DNA of 64,000 nt from Viscum album (GCA_963277665.1 OY728165.1:1754324772-1754388771), one strand, 5' to 3'. Shown: positions 1 to 13,165, counted from the first letter of the stretch. Translations and numbers: made by a program. The notes: generated from the letters alone by a model not told the origin.

Positions 1-150
1 GTTGTTATAATTTTTCAAATTATGTGATGGTAAGAAGGTATGTAATATATTATCTTTGAATATTTACCATTTCTTAATTAATTTAATATATATTTATTAA
101 ATCCATCATAATTACTATCAATTTGATGTGGGGATCAGAAAACAAAAAAA

Positions 151-197
151 TGCTTCATAGAGGTGGTAGTCTACACATACACGAGAGAAATGATATT
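151..197 (-). repeat. Decayed hairpin-motif copy in element C left LTR
   Basis: The segment around aggtggtagtctacacatac matches the third hairpin motif of the other LTR of C and of element A, at the same distance (about 375 bp) from the TATA-like box. Its CpGs have become TpG or CpA and the stem is largely lost. Confidence 0.5.
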
Positions 198-520
198 ATT
201 TATCATAGTATGTAAAAAATTATGAAAAATTGATTTAACATAATTTTTTTGGTAATTTTGGGATACTAAATTAATCATATCAACATGGTTATGATATGTT
301 TAATGAATATTTATGAAGAAAAAAATATATAATATCTCAGTAAATAGTTATACCTTTTAATTGAAAAAACTCATTTATTATTCACCTTAACCCTTATAGG
401 TTGGAATGTTTGTGTAAAAATACCACTAAGACATAGAGAGGATGGTTGGGAAGGGATATTGGGTTTATGGGTCTATCGATAGTTCTCTAGTGGTCTAGTG
501 AAGTGAGGATATGAGGTACA

Positions 521-528
521 CTTTTATA
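521..528 (-). promoter_or_regulatory. LTR TATA-like box, element C left LTR
   Basis: The plus-strand cttttata reads TATAAAAG on the minus strand. It occupies the same position in the LTR as the boxes of the other C copy and of element A, so it is probably the former Pol II promoter of the element. Confidence 0.5.
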
Positions 529-1058
529 ATTGAGTGGAGTGGAGCACTTTTATGTTTTTATTATTTTAAAATAATATAAATTATTATTCCTGGAAAAAGG
601 ACACTAAATCTATACATTTTAAATGTTATGGTGATATTGGAATAAATTAACTAATACAATAATTGTAATGATGATAATTCATGACCATATCAGGTACTGA
701 CATTATTTAACCCAATTTACCAATTTACATTGGTGAAAACATTTTCATTATGGTCACTATTCATAATGACCATAATTAAAATTTACATCCTTAATAAAAA
801 TTCACTCAAAGATATATTTTATATATTTATATAAAAATTTAATTAAATTTATCTAAGTTAAATTTTTATAATTTTTTAAAAAAACTTTTATAAAAAAATT
901 TAATCTACATTGAAAACACTTTAGATAGAATAAGAATAATTGTTTTTTATTTGAAAAATCATATAAAATTAATTTAATTAAATTAAATCCATAAAATCTA
1001 ATGAAAAATATTATTAAAAAATGAAATGGATTTATTATAAAAATTGATTTAGTTTTCA

Positions 1059-1076
1059 TATTCTTATCCCCTTAAA
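1059..1076 (-). other. Polypurine tract of element C
   Basis: The plus-strand tattcttatccccttaa reads as a purine-rich ttaaggggataagaata on the minus strand. It lies between the end of the integrase reading frame and the LTR, where plus-strand priming occurs in LTR retrotransposons. Confidence 0.65.
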
Positions 1077-1091
1077 TAAATTTAATCATCC

Positions 1092-2884
1092 CTATTTTAG
1101 TCCATACTTAAACAAGTAGAGATATTTTCCCATCATAGGCTTTTCAGGTTCCCATGATGCTTTATCAATGTCAAGTTACTTTCAAAAGTCTATAATTAAT
1201 TGAGAGAACTTATTTTTTAAAACTTTCTCTTTATAATATATATATTACACTATCTTTTCTTCATGAGATATTTTTTCCAACTGTTCTACCTTAGGGTACA
1301 AATCTGTAGTGGAATTCGGTACATATTTCAATAATATTAAAACATGAAACACATATTGATCATAAGATAAAATTAGAGGATAATATAATCAATATTATTA
1401 TAATACCGTATTTTTTAGAATTATATATAGTGTAATAAACAATGGATTTAATCTTTTATTTTTATCAAATTATAGAACACATTTCTCTGGAGATATTTTA
1501 TGAAAGACCTGATTGCCTTCATCCTATAAGAGGTATTTCAACCTTTTATATGCATAAATATTCTTCCTAAATTGAGTTAACCTTATATTATACTTAATCA
1601 TCTTTAACATCTCAACTATTGTTTCATCACGTTCTAGTCCCAAAAACATCATCTTAATGAATTAATACCGATATTCTAGTGTCTAGATCTAGTGATGCTT
1701 CCCATATAATGCCTCAAAAGGTAGAATCTATTTATATGAATCATAGATGTTTTTATAAGATAATTCAACTAATTAATGTTATTTCTCCCAACTTCTATGA
1801 TAATCAAATGATAAATATTGAAGAATCCCCTCATAATGTTAAATCGTGTACTATAACTGACAATAATTTAATGGATGAAAAAATGTATTAAAATTTATTT
1901 TAGTACTGATTGAATTTTTAATTTCATTAAAATCATTAGAGGTAAATATAAAATTACTGTCATATACAATATAGAGAGGAATTACATGTAACATGAATAT
2001 CTTATCAATATAACGTTATAAAATCTAAAAAATATAGAGCGTATCAAATAAGAATAAAATACGATAATATAGTCAAAAGATATACAATAACCAAAAGCAC
2101 ATCTTTACCTAAATATTTATTATATAATCCTATGATGAATTTTTTGGATATATTCTCTTATTTCCATTAAGGAACAAGAAAATGATGAATCACCCCCTCT
2201 GGTAGTTTTTTTTGAGATTAAACATTTTAAAAAAGTTAACATTTCATTGTAAAATAAGAAATATCCTTTTGTTTTCATTCTCAAAAATAATTCTCTTGAA
2301 GGTAACTATATGTTTTAGTGATATAAAGATGTACATAAAATAGGGAGATATTATCTTCACTAATTTATTACATCTTCAACTGATGATCACAACAAATGAA
2401 TGAATTATTTTGAAATATTATAAATCATTCATTAGCCATGTAAAATCTAAAAAATGTACCCATATTAAAAACATTAAAATTTCTCAAAAACCCAAATATT
2501 CAATATTTACATGCTTAATTCTATATAAAAGTGTTGATTTCCCAAACACCAGAAACAAAAGAGAGGGTGTTCCTATATGGAAAATTTTTAGGAATACACT
2601 AATTAAATAATTAACTAAAGGATCATGTTACAAATAAAACATAAATAATGATTCATTATCATTTATTATCAGGAAACCAGTTACTTTGTTTTCTTTATCT
2701 AGAGAACATTGAATAATTAAATCATTATGTTATGCCATATTATGAAATAATATATCCAAGGAATGAAATATATCATTAAAATAATTACAATTTTTTATAT
2801 TTTTGATACAAATAATTTTCTATTAAAGCCTGTAATAAAATAATAAGATGTTTCTATTATTTCTTATAAATTCTAGAATAAAAT
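1092..2884 (-). pseudogene. Element C RNase H-integrase remnant
   Basis: On the minus strand the integrase C-terminal half can be followed through stops and shifts. ILPFEALYGK (about 1700-1750) corresponds to the conserved APFEALYGR block, LERDETIVEMLKMIKYNI with the following YAYKR (about 1545-1640) to the segment after it, then SWEPEKPMMGKYLYLF near 1110-1160 to the polyprotein C-terminus, with a stop at 1092-1094. RNase H and the integrase core should lie between this and RT, but 1900-2884 is too decayed for me to place domain borders. Integrase would insert the cDNA copy; here it is dead. Assignment of the C-terminal part is firm, that of the rest is by position only. Confidence 0.65.
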
Positions 2885-3330
2885 AAAATTTTATATATGA
2901 TAACCGTCAAAAAAATTCCAAAGAATCCTGGAAAAATATATTTGAATGTTCCATAAATACAATTGGTTCATTCTCCAAACATAATGGTAAACCAAAAAAT
3001 CATAATCAAACAAGTCATATATATGAGGCAGTGAATACTTGTTCTTAATGGTGATGTTATTTAGTACTCTATAATCAATATAAATCCTCAAAAAACATTG
3101 TTATTTTTAATAAAAAATCGGGGATCACCCTAATGTGATGTTATAGAAAAAATTAAACCCTTATCAAGTAACTATTGTAACTTCTTTTTAAGTTAAACAT
3201 TTCTAAAAATGATGTTTGATAAATTGGGTTTGAAATTGGATTTACATATGGAACTAAGTCAATAGTGAATTCAGCCGCTAGATCAGATATAACCTCAGAT
3301 AATGTTTTAGGAATTACATGTATATATATA
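2885..3330 (-). pseudogene. Element C reverse transcriptase with internal deletion
   Basis: An open stretch (3091 down to 2891) begins MRIYIDYRVLNNITIKNKY and continues to DLFD, the N-terminal Ty3/gypsy RT block. It then jumps directly to FLVYHYVW, the counterpart of the later FLVMPFGL block, losing roughly 40-45 residues including the SKIDLRSGYHQ region, yet the frame stays open across the join. The catalytic FDD-like motif reads FFDGYHI, so the second aspartate is gone. Upstream (to about 3330) the linker is visible as LSEVISDLAAEFTIDLVP. The domain cannot be active. Family assignment is strong; the deletion is inferred from comparison with the general RT block order. Confidence 0.8.
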
Positions 3331-5040
3331 TATATTCATTTACTACTAGATCATCACTAATTAGTAGAAATTATTTTCATTTGACATTATGAGAATGATA
3401 ACTCTCTCTTCGATTTTAAAAATTTTCATATCCTTTTTATAGTTATAAATGGTATGAATTCGTTAATATATTCACATTAGAACTAAATCTAAATATTAAA
3501 TATAACATTCTCAACTCTATAAACAATCTTAGCTTTATAAACTAACATGAAATCCATAACCAAAATAAAAACAAACTAAACTATGGGAATGAATTAAATG
3601 ATTTTATGAAAAAACCATTCCAAAAATAATCAACAGATGATTACTATAAATCATTGTAACCTTAATAATTCAAAGAAATGTTTTTACGAAAATAAATTTT
3701 ATCATTTCTTGAGACGATATTTCCATTTTACTGGAAATTTTTCTATAAATTATAAAATTTATACAATGAAAAAAATAATGGGATAATTGATTAAACAAGT
3801 TGTAATCCTTTTTCCATTCATTTAATGGTTTGGTATTTTTTGAGATAGTTATAAATGACTTTTAAACACACCTTTCTTATTGTCTTGATGATTTACATAC
3901 TTTATATCTAACTTCAAACACACATTTTTATAGTGGAGCATATCATTATAATTATAATACTTCACTTTCTTATTTTCATTATCGGTCTACTGAGTACCAT
4001 TATATTTTCTCATGAAATAAAAAACAATATTCCCTAAGGTACCACATTATAAACACTTCCAAGATTTCATGAGACACACACCAAGATTTTTCTTTCCACA
4101 CTTTTTAAAACAATGAAATTTAGTACTCTCATCCTCATGCATCATTGACATGAATTTTCCTAATCACTTTCCTCCTGGAAAACTTCTTATCATTATTTTT
4201 GTAAAATAAAAAACACCATTAGAACTTCCTTATCATACAGAATCATTTCTTATAGATTTTAAAATCATTTGGGGAAAATATCATTGAATTTTTTTTCTAA
4301 TGATAATCATGTCAATTTTACAATCATGGCCCAAAATAAAATATCATATATATATGAAAAATATAGTAAAATTTGGTTTATGGGAAGAAATTTATTCTTC
4401 CTCCTTTTGCATCAGTTCCAGAATAATTATTTTCCACCCTTTGTTGAATAACATTAGGAAAATACATCTCAATAGAAAGATATTTAAATAAGTACCACTC
4501 TATAGATTCAATCTTATATTTATCATATATATTTGTAACTAGCTTACATTACAAATAAACGTTGCCTTCAAAATGATACCTAAAATGTTTTAAAATTTTA
4601 TTTTAAAATAATCAACAAACTATAAATATATTTTCATGATCATTGATCCCTACATCAGCTACCACTTATTGTAATGTTGCACCAAATACCGAAAGATTCT
4701 ATTTCATGTAATGATTTAGTATAATCAAGTTCGGATGTAGAGAGTTTAGTTACTATCTGGATTGTGTATCACCATACATTGTTCGTCTTAACTACGTTAA
4801 TGTAACTTCAATATTTTATGTTTTAATTATAACCATTATAAGTTACTAATTAGTAATGATGTTATCATTTTTTTCCATACTCAATGTTAACCTGGTTTCT
4901 TATATGGAAAACAATCATGAAAATACATATATTATATGAAGAAACATGTATACCCTCAGATTTTTATCATGACTATAGACTCCATATATTAACATCCCTG
5001 AAATGATTTTTTAATAACATTATAGTTTCTAATGTTACCT
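3331..5040 (-). pseudogene. Element C gag and protease remnant
   Basis: Reading the minus strand near 4010-4140 gives a decayed double zinc knuckle: a CGKKNLGVC segment matching the CGKxHxGxC pre-knuckle of plant gypsy Gag proteins, then a broken CL*CGTLGNI that matches CFKCGxxGH. The nucleocapsid would bind element RNA. The stretch between the knuckle and RT (3331-4000) is where protease belongs, but I could not find a DTG/DSG site. The N-terminal Gag domain (4140-5040) is assigned by position only. Confidence 0.5.
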
Positions 5041-5046
5041 AAACAT

Positions 5047-5062
5047 TCTATGACACAAACCA
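5047..5062 (-). other. Possible primer binding site of element C
   Basis: The plus-strand tctatgacacaaac aligns with tctgataccaac, the complement of the tRNA-Met-type PBS, allowing small indels. It lies where gag ends and the 5' LTR should begin. The match is weak and the LTR start at 5063 depends on it. Confidence 0.3.
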
Positions 5063-6747
5063 TAAAAGCACATACCTTAAATAACCTATAATTACATGTC
5101 TAATAGTAAGGAATGAATTTTATTACACTATTATGATCTTTTCAGTTTAGAGTTTTATAGAATTTAGAAAAATACTTACATATCAAAACATTATAATAAA
5201 AAGTTTATACTTATAATTAATGACATTTTGTCTATAAAAATAAAATTCTAATACTTAAACACTTTTTTCACTCAAGACGTGTTTTCAATTTTAAGAGAAA
5301 TTCAAATAGAGTAAATATAGATATTTCAATAGGTTTTACTCAACCTAAATCACTATAAAAAAATTGTAAATGTTGTATGAGAATAAAAATCCCATTAATG
5401 GACATACAAAGGAATGTAACCTTTTAATCCAAATTGAAAGACTATAAAAACTATAATTTTTTTCCATTTTACAACATAATTTTGGATTTAAGTTATTCGT
5501 TTAATTATTAATAAAATTAGATTTATTGATCAAATTTTTAGTCTTTCTTAATAAAATAACAAAAGAAAAATCATTGTTAATAGGTTTCATTAGAAAACAT
5601 TACTACTAGGAAAAATATGTTCTTTAAAACATGCATTTTACACATAAAGGAGTCATAAAATATTAAAAAAAATACAAGATCATATACATACCTTGTGAAA
5701 TTGAAATATTTATATAAAAATAATTTTTTAAGAACCAAAAATTCATGTAGGTTCTTTTTGAAATCATCTTTATAGAACCTATATCTTAATCCTTAAAAAT
5801 GGAATAACTAACTTGGATAATTCCAACATAAATCTCCAAGGAACAAAATTATTTCCCAATTCATTGGAGAGAAATATCAGGCTCACCTAACATCAAAAAA
5901 ATTTATGAAGACCATAACATAATTAAATATATATTATATTATATTTAAATTATAAAATCATATAATATTATTCTAAATTCATATTAAAATTCACTTTAAA
6001 ATTTATCATAAAAATAACGCTAAATATATTTTTTCTTTAAAAACTCATAAAATAAAATTTCCCCAAATAATGTGAAATATGATTTATATAAAATACCATG
6101 AAAATATTTAGAGTAGGTAATAAGAAAATAACCCCGATTATGGTTGTAAATTGAATTCATATTTTATATGTTAAAAAAATATTCTTTTCATAGTTGTTTT
6201 AAAAAAATAACCAGCGCAGACATTGTTAAAGTGATATATTTTCAATAATATAATAGGAAAGTAAAAGATATATTAAAATAAATTTAAAAAATAATTTGTG
6301 TATAAAAATATAATTATTGAAAGCATTTAATGAAACCTGGATATTGGGGAAAATATGTCGGAAAGAAAACATTAATATATTTTAAAAATGTTTTAACGAA
6401 AAATATCAAACCTGGACTACAACAAACCATATACATTCTTTAAATCCTATCTAATAAAATTATTGTTTTTAAATTTATTGAAAAATATTATTTTGTTTAT
6501 ACCCTTATCATAATAGATTTTATTTTATTTATTAAAATTTCTTATATATTCACTAAATCAGTTATGTTCTTTTTAGATGTTTTGAGGATGTTTGATTCAT
6601 AATTCAAAAAAAAACATTGGTAGACTGACCATGGTCAATGAGGTCATGATTAAATAATATGAATAATACTAATAATTAAATAATCATCAATTTTATAAAT
6701 TAAATAAAATTTTAAAACCATCCATGATTTAATGACATGAAAAACAA

Positions 6748-6802
6748 ATCACGTCACTTCGTGGAGGTGGTAGTCCACATGTACACATGAGTGATGTTAT
6801 CA
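6748..6802 (-). repeat. Hairpin motif, copy 2, element C 5' LTR
   Basis: The motif has outer arms around tcacttcgtg and cacatgagtga, with the core ggtggtagtccac between them. Outer pairing TCACT/AGTGA survives. Compared with element A (gacggtagtccgtacg) most CpGs are replaced by TG or CA. Confidence 0.6.
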
Positions 6803-6940
6803 TTTTTCAACGAAAGGAAGGGTTAGATATGAAATAATATATTATCATTAAAAAATACTAATTATTTAATTAATATAAAATATATTAATTAATTTTTTTA
6901 TAATATTCATCCATTTTTGTCGGTTATGAAAAATTAAAAA

Positions 6941-6997
6941 CATCACTTCGTGGAGGTGGCAGTCCACATATACACACAATCGATGTTTTCATTTTCC
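6941..6997 (-). repeat. Hairpin motif, copy 3, element C 5' LTR
   Basis: The motif runs from catcacttcgtgg to cgatgttttcattttcc with core ggtggcagtccac. Outer arms catc/gatg still pair. It lies about 190 bp from copy 2 and about 385 bp from the TATA-like box, as in element A. Confidence 0.6.
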
Positions 6998-7320
6998 ACA
7001 TGATATAAGAAGTGATTTAAAAGGGTTATGTCATAAATATAATGAAATTTAACTATATTTTAGATAAATATTTTATTATATGAACATTTTTATGAATGGT
7101 TTTAAATATGTAGAATAAGAAATAAATATGAAATATATCGATTAAGAGTTATACCTCTTCTTGTGAAAACCTACTTTAGATTACACAATAAGAATTATAG
7201 ATTGAAATTTTGGTGAGAAAAGAACCATTAAAATACGGAGAAGAAATTTTTAGGGGATTTTAAGAGAGATTTATTAAGATAATTTTTTCATGTTTTGTGG
7301 GGAGTGAGGATATGAGGTTC

Positions 7321-7329
7321 CTTTATATA
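7321..7329 (-). promoter_or_regulatory. LTR TATA-like box, element C 5' LTR
   Basis: The plus-strand ctttatata reads TATATAAAG on the minus strand. Transcription would run leftward through the hairpin motifs into gag. Confidence 0.5.
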
Positions 7330-7893
7330 AGTGAGAGAGTGAAACACTTGTAACATTTTAATGTTTTAAAATAATATAAAGTATTAATCCCAGGAAAGTG
7401 CCAATAAATCCATGAAAATTTTAATATAAATTAATAATAGACTATATAAACGAATAAAATAATATTTAATCTATTATTTTCCCCCTTATCACAATGTTTT
7501 TACCATAATTTATTGGTTTTACCCCATTGTAGTGTGGATTTTTTTTACCAAGGTTACTATTCCTAATGAACAAAAATCAAATTTACATCATTAATAAATT
7601 TTAGAAACCCAATTCCAAATGTTAATACAATATTTATGTTTTTAAGGTATATTTGGTAGAGTTTAATATTAATATTAATATAAAAAGATAATGAAAAACT
7701 AATTTTTTAAAAACAATTATTTTATCCTAAAAATAAATTTATACCATTTTAAAGTATAGTATTAAATTATATTTTTTAATTATAATTTTTAATAAAATGG
7801 GATATTTTTAATTGAAAAAAATTAAAATTCAAAATGTTACTTTTTAAATACTTGGGACGAAATTATGGTTTTTATGAAAATTGTTATTTTTCA

Positions 7894-10199
7894 CTATTCA
7901 CCCAAAAAATTAATATTTCAAAAATACTAAAAATGTACCCAAAAATACATCTAATATGAAGATATAAATAATGAATAATATTATACATCAATCATTTTGT
8001 ATTGTTTATAAATTTATATTTTATGTAATACCATATAATAGTAAAAACCTCTTGTTAGAAAAAAACATTTTTTTAATTGGAAAAAATAAATAAATTTATT
8101 GTATTTAATGTGAATAAATAAAATATAATCAAGAATATAAAAAATAATTTATTTATATATATTATTTACCTTTGTTTTATTTTTATAGTTACCATGTGGG
8201 ATCTAAAAAGATCTTGGTTTTTAGTTATAACTTGTGAAATTGAGGGTCTGTTTGAGCAGGTTCCCTAGATCTAATTGAATTTTTAATTTTATTTACAATA
8301 ATATTATTTTTTTAATATCCAATAACATGATGTTTTTTATTCGACATTTAATTATTGTCATTAGGTTCTTATAATATTTTAAACCTTGAAATTCAATAGA
8401 TGTTTCTAGCTATAATGAATATCTTGTAGTGAATGGATAATATTAGAAACATTGGACCTATGATCAAGATGAAATATATCCATTGTGACACATTTAATGA
8501 TTAACTAGATAGTATTTTATTATTTTATGTTGATGATGCTTCAACTAAAATACTTTACACATGGGAGTCTTGTTAAATGGAAGTTAGGAGGACTTACCAA
8601 ACAATAGGAATTCCACTTGTTATCTGTGTTATTAGATATTTCTATATAAACATGTGTGTGTTGGTAACTACATTAAAAATTATTATTAATTTATATCATG
8701 AATCATGTAATTTGATGGATTTATAAAAAATTTGATTTGATATTCTCATTATGATGTTTGATATGTTTGTAGCATCATAAGTGATATAAAATTAAATAAA
8801 TATGCCACGAATGGATTTTTTCTATTTAAAGTTAATGGAGGATGATATATCTTCCACTTTAATTGAAATTAAACTCTCTAATTAAATCAATGGACATGGT
8901 AGTTCATCGAAGGGTTCATTTCAATGTTTTATAGAAGATTAATCATGAGAATGGTTTATGACACATGAATAGTGTATTCTTGAAGTGTTATTAAGATAAA
9001 TGTATTATATTACATAGTGATATTTATTATGATGTTTTTGTCATTTAAATATTAAAATTTTCTACTATGTGTTCCATGATGTATTGTTGGTTTTTGATAT
9101 ACATCATTTGGTATGATTTTTTAATTCCATAGAGAAAGATGCATAGAGGAAAATATACTAAGGGTGTCTATAATCTCATTTAAATTCTAGTCGAATTTAA
9201 AATAACGATTCAATATTATGGTGAATTTATCTAATAATAATTATAATGGTTAGGATGATTACATAAAATTGATCACTAATTATTCATGTTTATATAATAT
9301 GTGAGTTGAATATAAAATAAATATTTATTGAAATGATAGTGAATAAATACTTTATTTATTTATTGAATAAGTTTTATAATGATATGTATTTATAAAAATA
9401 AATATATATTTTTCATGTTATTTTAAATAAATATGTGGATTTATAGGTTACGTTAAGGTCCCATTGAAAATGATATATTTTATTTAATATCATTTTAATC
9501 ATTATTGATTTATATTTTTAGTAAATTATTTTTAAATAACTATGACTCCACACGTGACATGGAATACAGAAATTAAAATAGTATTACTATTTTAAATATC
9601 TAATACATAGAATCAATCAATTTGATAAGGGCCTCTCTATGATTAATAATCTTTAACCACTCAGTTTATTTTAAATTTTATATCTTTTTTGGAGGATGTC
9701 AATTTTTGTCACAATATATTCCCACATGAAATTTATATCAAATATATAGAGAGAATTTTCAATAACTATATCATGAATAAGAGATAATACTACTCTTACC
9801 TCTAAGACATTATAGAATAACTTATTCTAATAAAATGTGAATGAAATAAGGAGTTGATTACAATATAATAGATTTTGAAATAACAATATTGATATTATAA
9901 GATTCATGTAGTATTTATAAACATCTCAATAAGATTTATAGTTTGTATTCATCGCTATAATAAAGATACAATAAGAGTGGAAACTTAATTGATCTAAAAA
10001 CATTGAAATAATAATCAATATAAGGAAGTTCTTAATTGTTTTAATTGAATACTATATATAAAATATCCTTTATATGAATAATTTTATATTGATCCACCAT
10101 ATTATATGGATTTTATACATCGAAACTAATGAAAAACATTTTTTGTCACAGGTTTAACCACATCCATTTCACTATTGAACTTTTATTAATGAAATAATA
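7894..10199. other. AT-rich stretch between elements C and D; probable 5' part of D
   Basis: No domain could be read here. It should contain the 5' LTR and gag of copia element D. A short resemblance near 8249 (tgtttgagcaggttcc followed by agatctaatt) to the start of the D 3' LTR at 13202 hints that the 5' LTR begins there, but it is too short to rely on. No primer binding site was found. Confidence 0.3.
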
Positions 10200-13165
10200 T
10201 TCATAGAGTTACAAGGAGATTGATACATACTAGGTTTAGCCAGATGGATGATGAATTATTTATAATAATATTTGACAATAGAGTAAAAATTATTACTTAG
10301 GGTTACTTAGATTAATATAACGGTTATAAAAAATGGGTTGTTGTAGCTAAAATAAAAATAAACTAGAACAAAAACATTCTAGAATGTTAACTTTCAAAAA
10401 CATTGAGTTGTGGAACTATCGTCTTAGTTACAAATGTGAGAATAAAATCATAAACATTGTAGATAAGGGTATACTAATTCTTAGTAACGTGGATTTTGGA
10501 TTCTAAGATATTTGTATACTCTACAAGAATATAATGGAATATTTTGTTGCAAATATATTCATACTTATATCATAGAAGTGAGAACTCTTGCATATGGGTA
10601 TTTGGGGTGCCTGATCCTATCCATTCTATGGTCATCTTATTCTTCATTGTTACTTCAATTAATTCTTCATCAAGGAAAATATGGGTTTACTCTCTTAATA
10701 ATAAATATGAGGTGTTTGGAGTGTTTTTGGTGATTTATGATATGTGGTTTGAAAATAGACTGCAATTAATAATATGTTCTAAATGTTTGATAATATTCAA
10801 TAACATGATATTATAAAATTTAAGAGGGTTTTTATTGGTAATAAATTTGATTTTAACAATTATCCTAGAATATTATCACAAAATAGTGTGGTGAATAATA
10901 TAAATTATACAATTACTAAGACGACATGGAGCTTGATATTAAATTATGAAATATCATAGGTTGTTTTTTAAATTTTAGCCTATAATAAAACGTTTATTGT
11001 GATGAAATTTTCTTTTATACTATTATATTACGATATCATAGAATAGACACAGTATATAAAAGTTGATGAAATTTATTATTTCATTGTTTTTGAACATCTC
11101 ACATAAATCCATGTTGATGATAAAGATCATAAAAAACATACAAAAATGATCAAGGAAGTTACTTTATTTGGTATACATCCAAAAATATTTGATATCATAT
11201 TTGAGATAATGGTAATAATAATATATTTAGAACATGAAATTTTCTCTTCACTGGGAAAGTCTTTTAGAAATATTAGAAGCTGCTGAAAGATGGAGTTTAT
11301 AAGAAATAAACATATGATCATATCTATGTTGTTCTGAATCATGGTTCCAAAAGGTCAAACATTGTAAAATTTTCAAGATGAACTAGAATTAAATAAGAAT
11401 AATTAGAGATATATGATTTACTAGATAGCTTATAAGTACTGGAATATTGAGGCAAACATCTAGGAAATGAATTTTTAAAAGTAGTAGTTCTAGAAAGATA
11501 TGAATCACAAGTTGTGTTTTAAATGTCAACCAGGATGAAAATATAATTTAAATTTTGGGAAACTAATTATCATTACACTATATATATGAGTGGACGATAT
11601 CCATAGATCTTAGAAGAAGTGCTAAGAATCAAAAATTCTGGGATGTAGGAGTTATCCCTAGAAGATAAAATGGATTGACTTCATGAAAACATAATATGGG
11701 ACATAATAGAAGAAAAATTTGAGAATGAATGTTTGAAGGAAACTATGTATTTCAGTTGATATTATATGTGGGTTATAGAATTATGTACATAATTATAATA
11801 GTTCTAAATGGTGTTATATAGAAGGAAGTGGCAGACTAATCATGAATTTTATCACCCGTTGAAAAGCATAAAATATTTGGATGGTTTTGTTTAAATGTTC
11901 TTATGGATGTTATCATCTAGAATTGATGGATGATAACATGGAATTATTTCATGGTTATTTTAATTATGAAAAATATATAAATTATCTCTAGGGTTTTATT
12001 GACTAGTATAGTAAGGTATTTATGTGTAAATTGAAAAATGACTTTATGGTTTGAAGAAAGCGGAAAGTAGTTGTATTGGAAGATTAATAACTTTATGGAT
12101 CAGAAGGTGGTATTACAAAGAAGAATATAACATTATTTATACAAGAAGTACTTCATGGAGGTTATTTTCATCATTATTTTCTTAAACAAGAATTACATGC
12201 TCAAGTAATGTTTGTGAAAGGAAAAACATAGGTTTTCAATGATGAGTTTTTTGAAATGATTGAGTTGAAATATCTGTGAGAAGGTAGGAGAATTTTGGAG
12301 ATGTGGATATAGAAAGACATGAATACTATAATATATGTTTTTAATCAAAATACAATATATTTTTATGTCCATTAAAATGTTTATAATGACTATATATAAT
12401 ATTCTGTTTACGCTTTTGGTTGTACACTACATGTTATATAAATAGAAAGCACCAAAAATATAATACTAAGCTATGTACAAGGTAAAATATATATTTTCAT
12501 TAATGGGTAGTTTCATTTTGTATACAAAGGTTTATTTAAGGCTTTACATTTCACATGCGTTGGTTGTTTTCATTTATTTTACGGAAAATCTATGAAAGGT
12601 TCATTAGGAAGTTGTGAAGAGGAATGTTTGATATCTCAATGCTTTAGAAGATATACCCTTATGTTTTAGGATAAATGATCCATTGAATGTTTATGTTTAT
12701 ATGGACCTTATATAAGGTTTATATTCATATCATAGTTCATTTTCATTGTGATTACTTATGGAGGGACAACCATTAGTTGGATTTTGAGGTTGAAGCTAGT
12801 TATAGAACAATCCACAATTGATGTTGAGCATGTGGGTATCATAGAATGAATGAATAAATCTAGATTTTGGTTCTATTGTTGATAACTAAATTAAGAAAGG
12901 AAAGTGGATTTATATTATGTGATAATTAGAGAAAAATTAAATACTAAAAATATAGTGTTTCGCAAAGGAAAAAATAACATTGGGATGATATATCATTTGA
13001 CCTATAAAATAATAGATTAAATGATTTCCATGGTCATCGTTAAGGATATTCCAAGGAAAAATTATGACTTAAAGGTACCTGAGTGATAGGAAGGTGAAAT
13101 AGATACACTTATTGTTATCATTAAAGCTGGAATGATTTATGTTTTACTTTAAGTGTTGGTGGCTT
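10200..13165 (+). pseudogene. Element D: Ty1/copia pol remnant (pre-integrase, integrase, RT, RNase H)
   Basis: The domain order is that of Ty1/copia (integrase before RT). ELWNYRLSYKCENKIINIVDK near 10390-10465 matches the pre-integrase LWHYRLGHxSENKI block. GVPDPIHSMV and SSRKIWVYSLNNKYEVFGVF (10600-10730) match the integrase core segment with DDHSRKxWVYFL. HVDDKDHKK and LFGIHPKIF (about 11110-11190) match the post-core region. RT is seen as MCKLKNDF plus a broken YGLK block (about 12020-12060) and EFFEMIELKYL with GRRILEMWI (about 12245-12310), matching EFEMKDLGxAKxILGM. The YVDD site has decayed beyond recognition. RNase H shows GGTTISW (about 12760) and a KNNIGMIYHL block (about 12970) equivalent to TKHIDVRYHF. 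Stops and shifts occur throughout, so it is inactive. Confidence 0.75.

Larger units (their letters stand above)
1..1058 (-). repeat. Element C 3' LTR (partial, continues left of window)
   Basis: This stretch matches 6600-7893 in order: a decayed hairpin motif near 151-197, a TATA-like box near 521, a block with aaaataatataaa near 560-580, and an end ..gatttagttttca just before a C-rich tract that reads as the polypurine tract on the minus strand. The box-to-end distance (about 530 bp) is close to that in the other copy (about 565 bp), which fixed the outer edge of both LTRs. Confidence 0.75.
1..7893 (-). mobile_element. Element C: decayed Ty3/gypsy LTR retrotransposon, left LTR cut by window edge
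   Basis: Read on the minus strand the order is LTR (5063-7893), PBS-like site, gag zinc knuckle, protease, RT, RNase H, integrase, polypurine tract, LTR (1-1058). The two LTR segments match each other around a shared TATA-like box, a shared ggagtgaggatatgag-type block, and matching ends (a run ending ..ttttca at 1058 and 7893). The RT-RNase H-integrase order and the protein C-terminus ending like ..YLYLF are those of Ty3/gypsy elements. The interior is about 4 kb, shorter than usual, partly because of a deletion inside RT. All frames carry many stops, so this is an old, inactive copy. The left target-site copy lies outside the window; the right one would be ctatt at 7894-7898. Confidence 0.8.
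5063..7893 (-). repeat. Element C 5' LTR
   Basis: The right LTR of C holds, from right to left on the minus strand, the U3 end at 7893, the TATA-like box near 7321, and degenerate hairpin motifs at 6941-6997, 6748-6802 and possibly near 6619. The right end ..ttgttatttttca matches the left LTR end. The inner border near 5063 is approximate. The layout parallels the LTR of element A, although most of the sequence has diverged beyond alignment by eye. Confidence 0.6.

Noticed and set aside
8249..8290. 5' LTR start of element D
   Set aside because: Resemblance to 13202 covers only about 30 bases with gaps and no PBS was found, so it is noted but not annotated.
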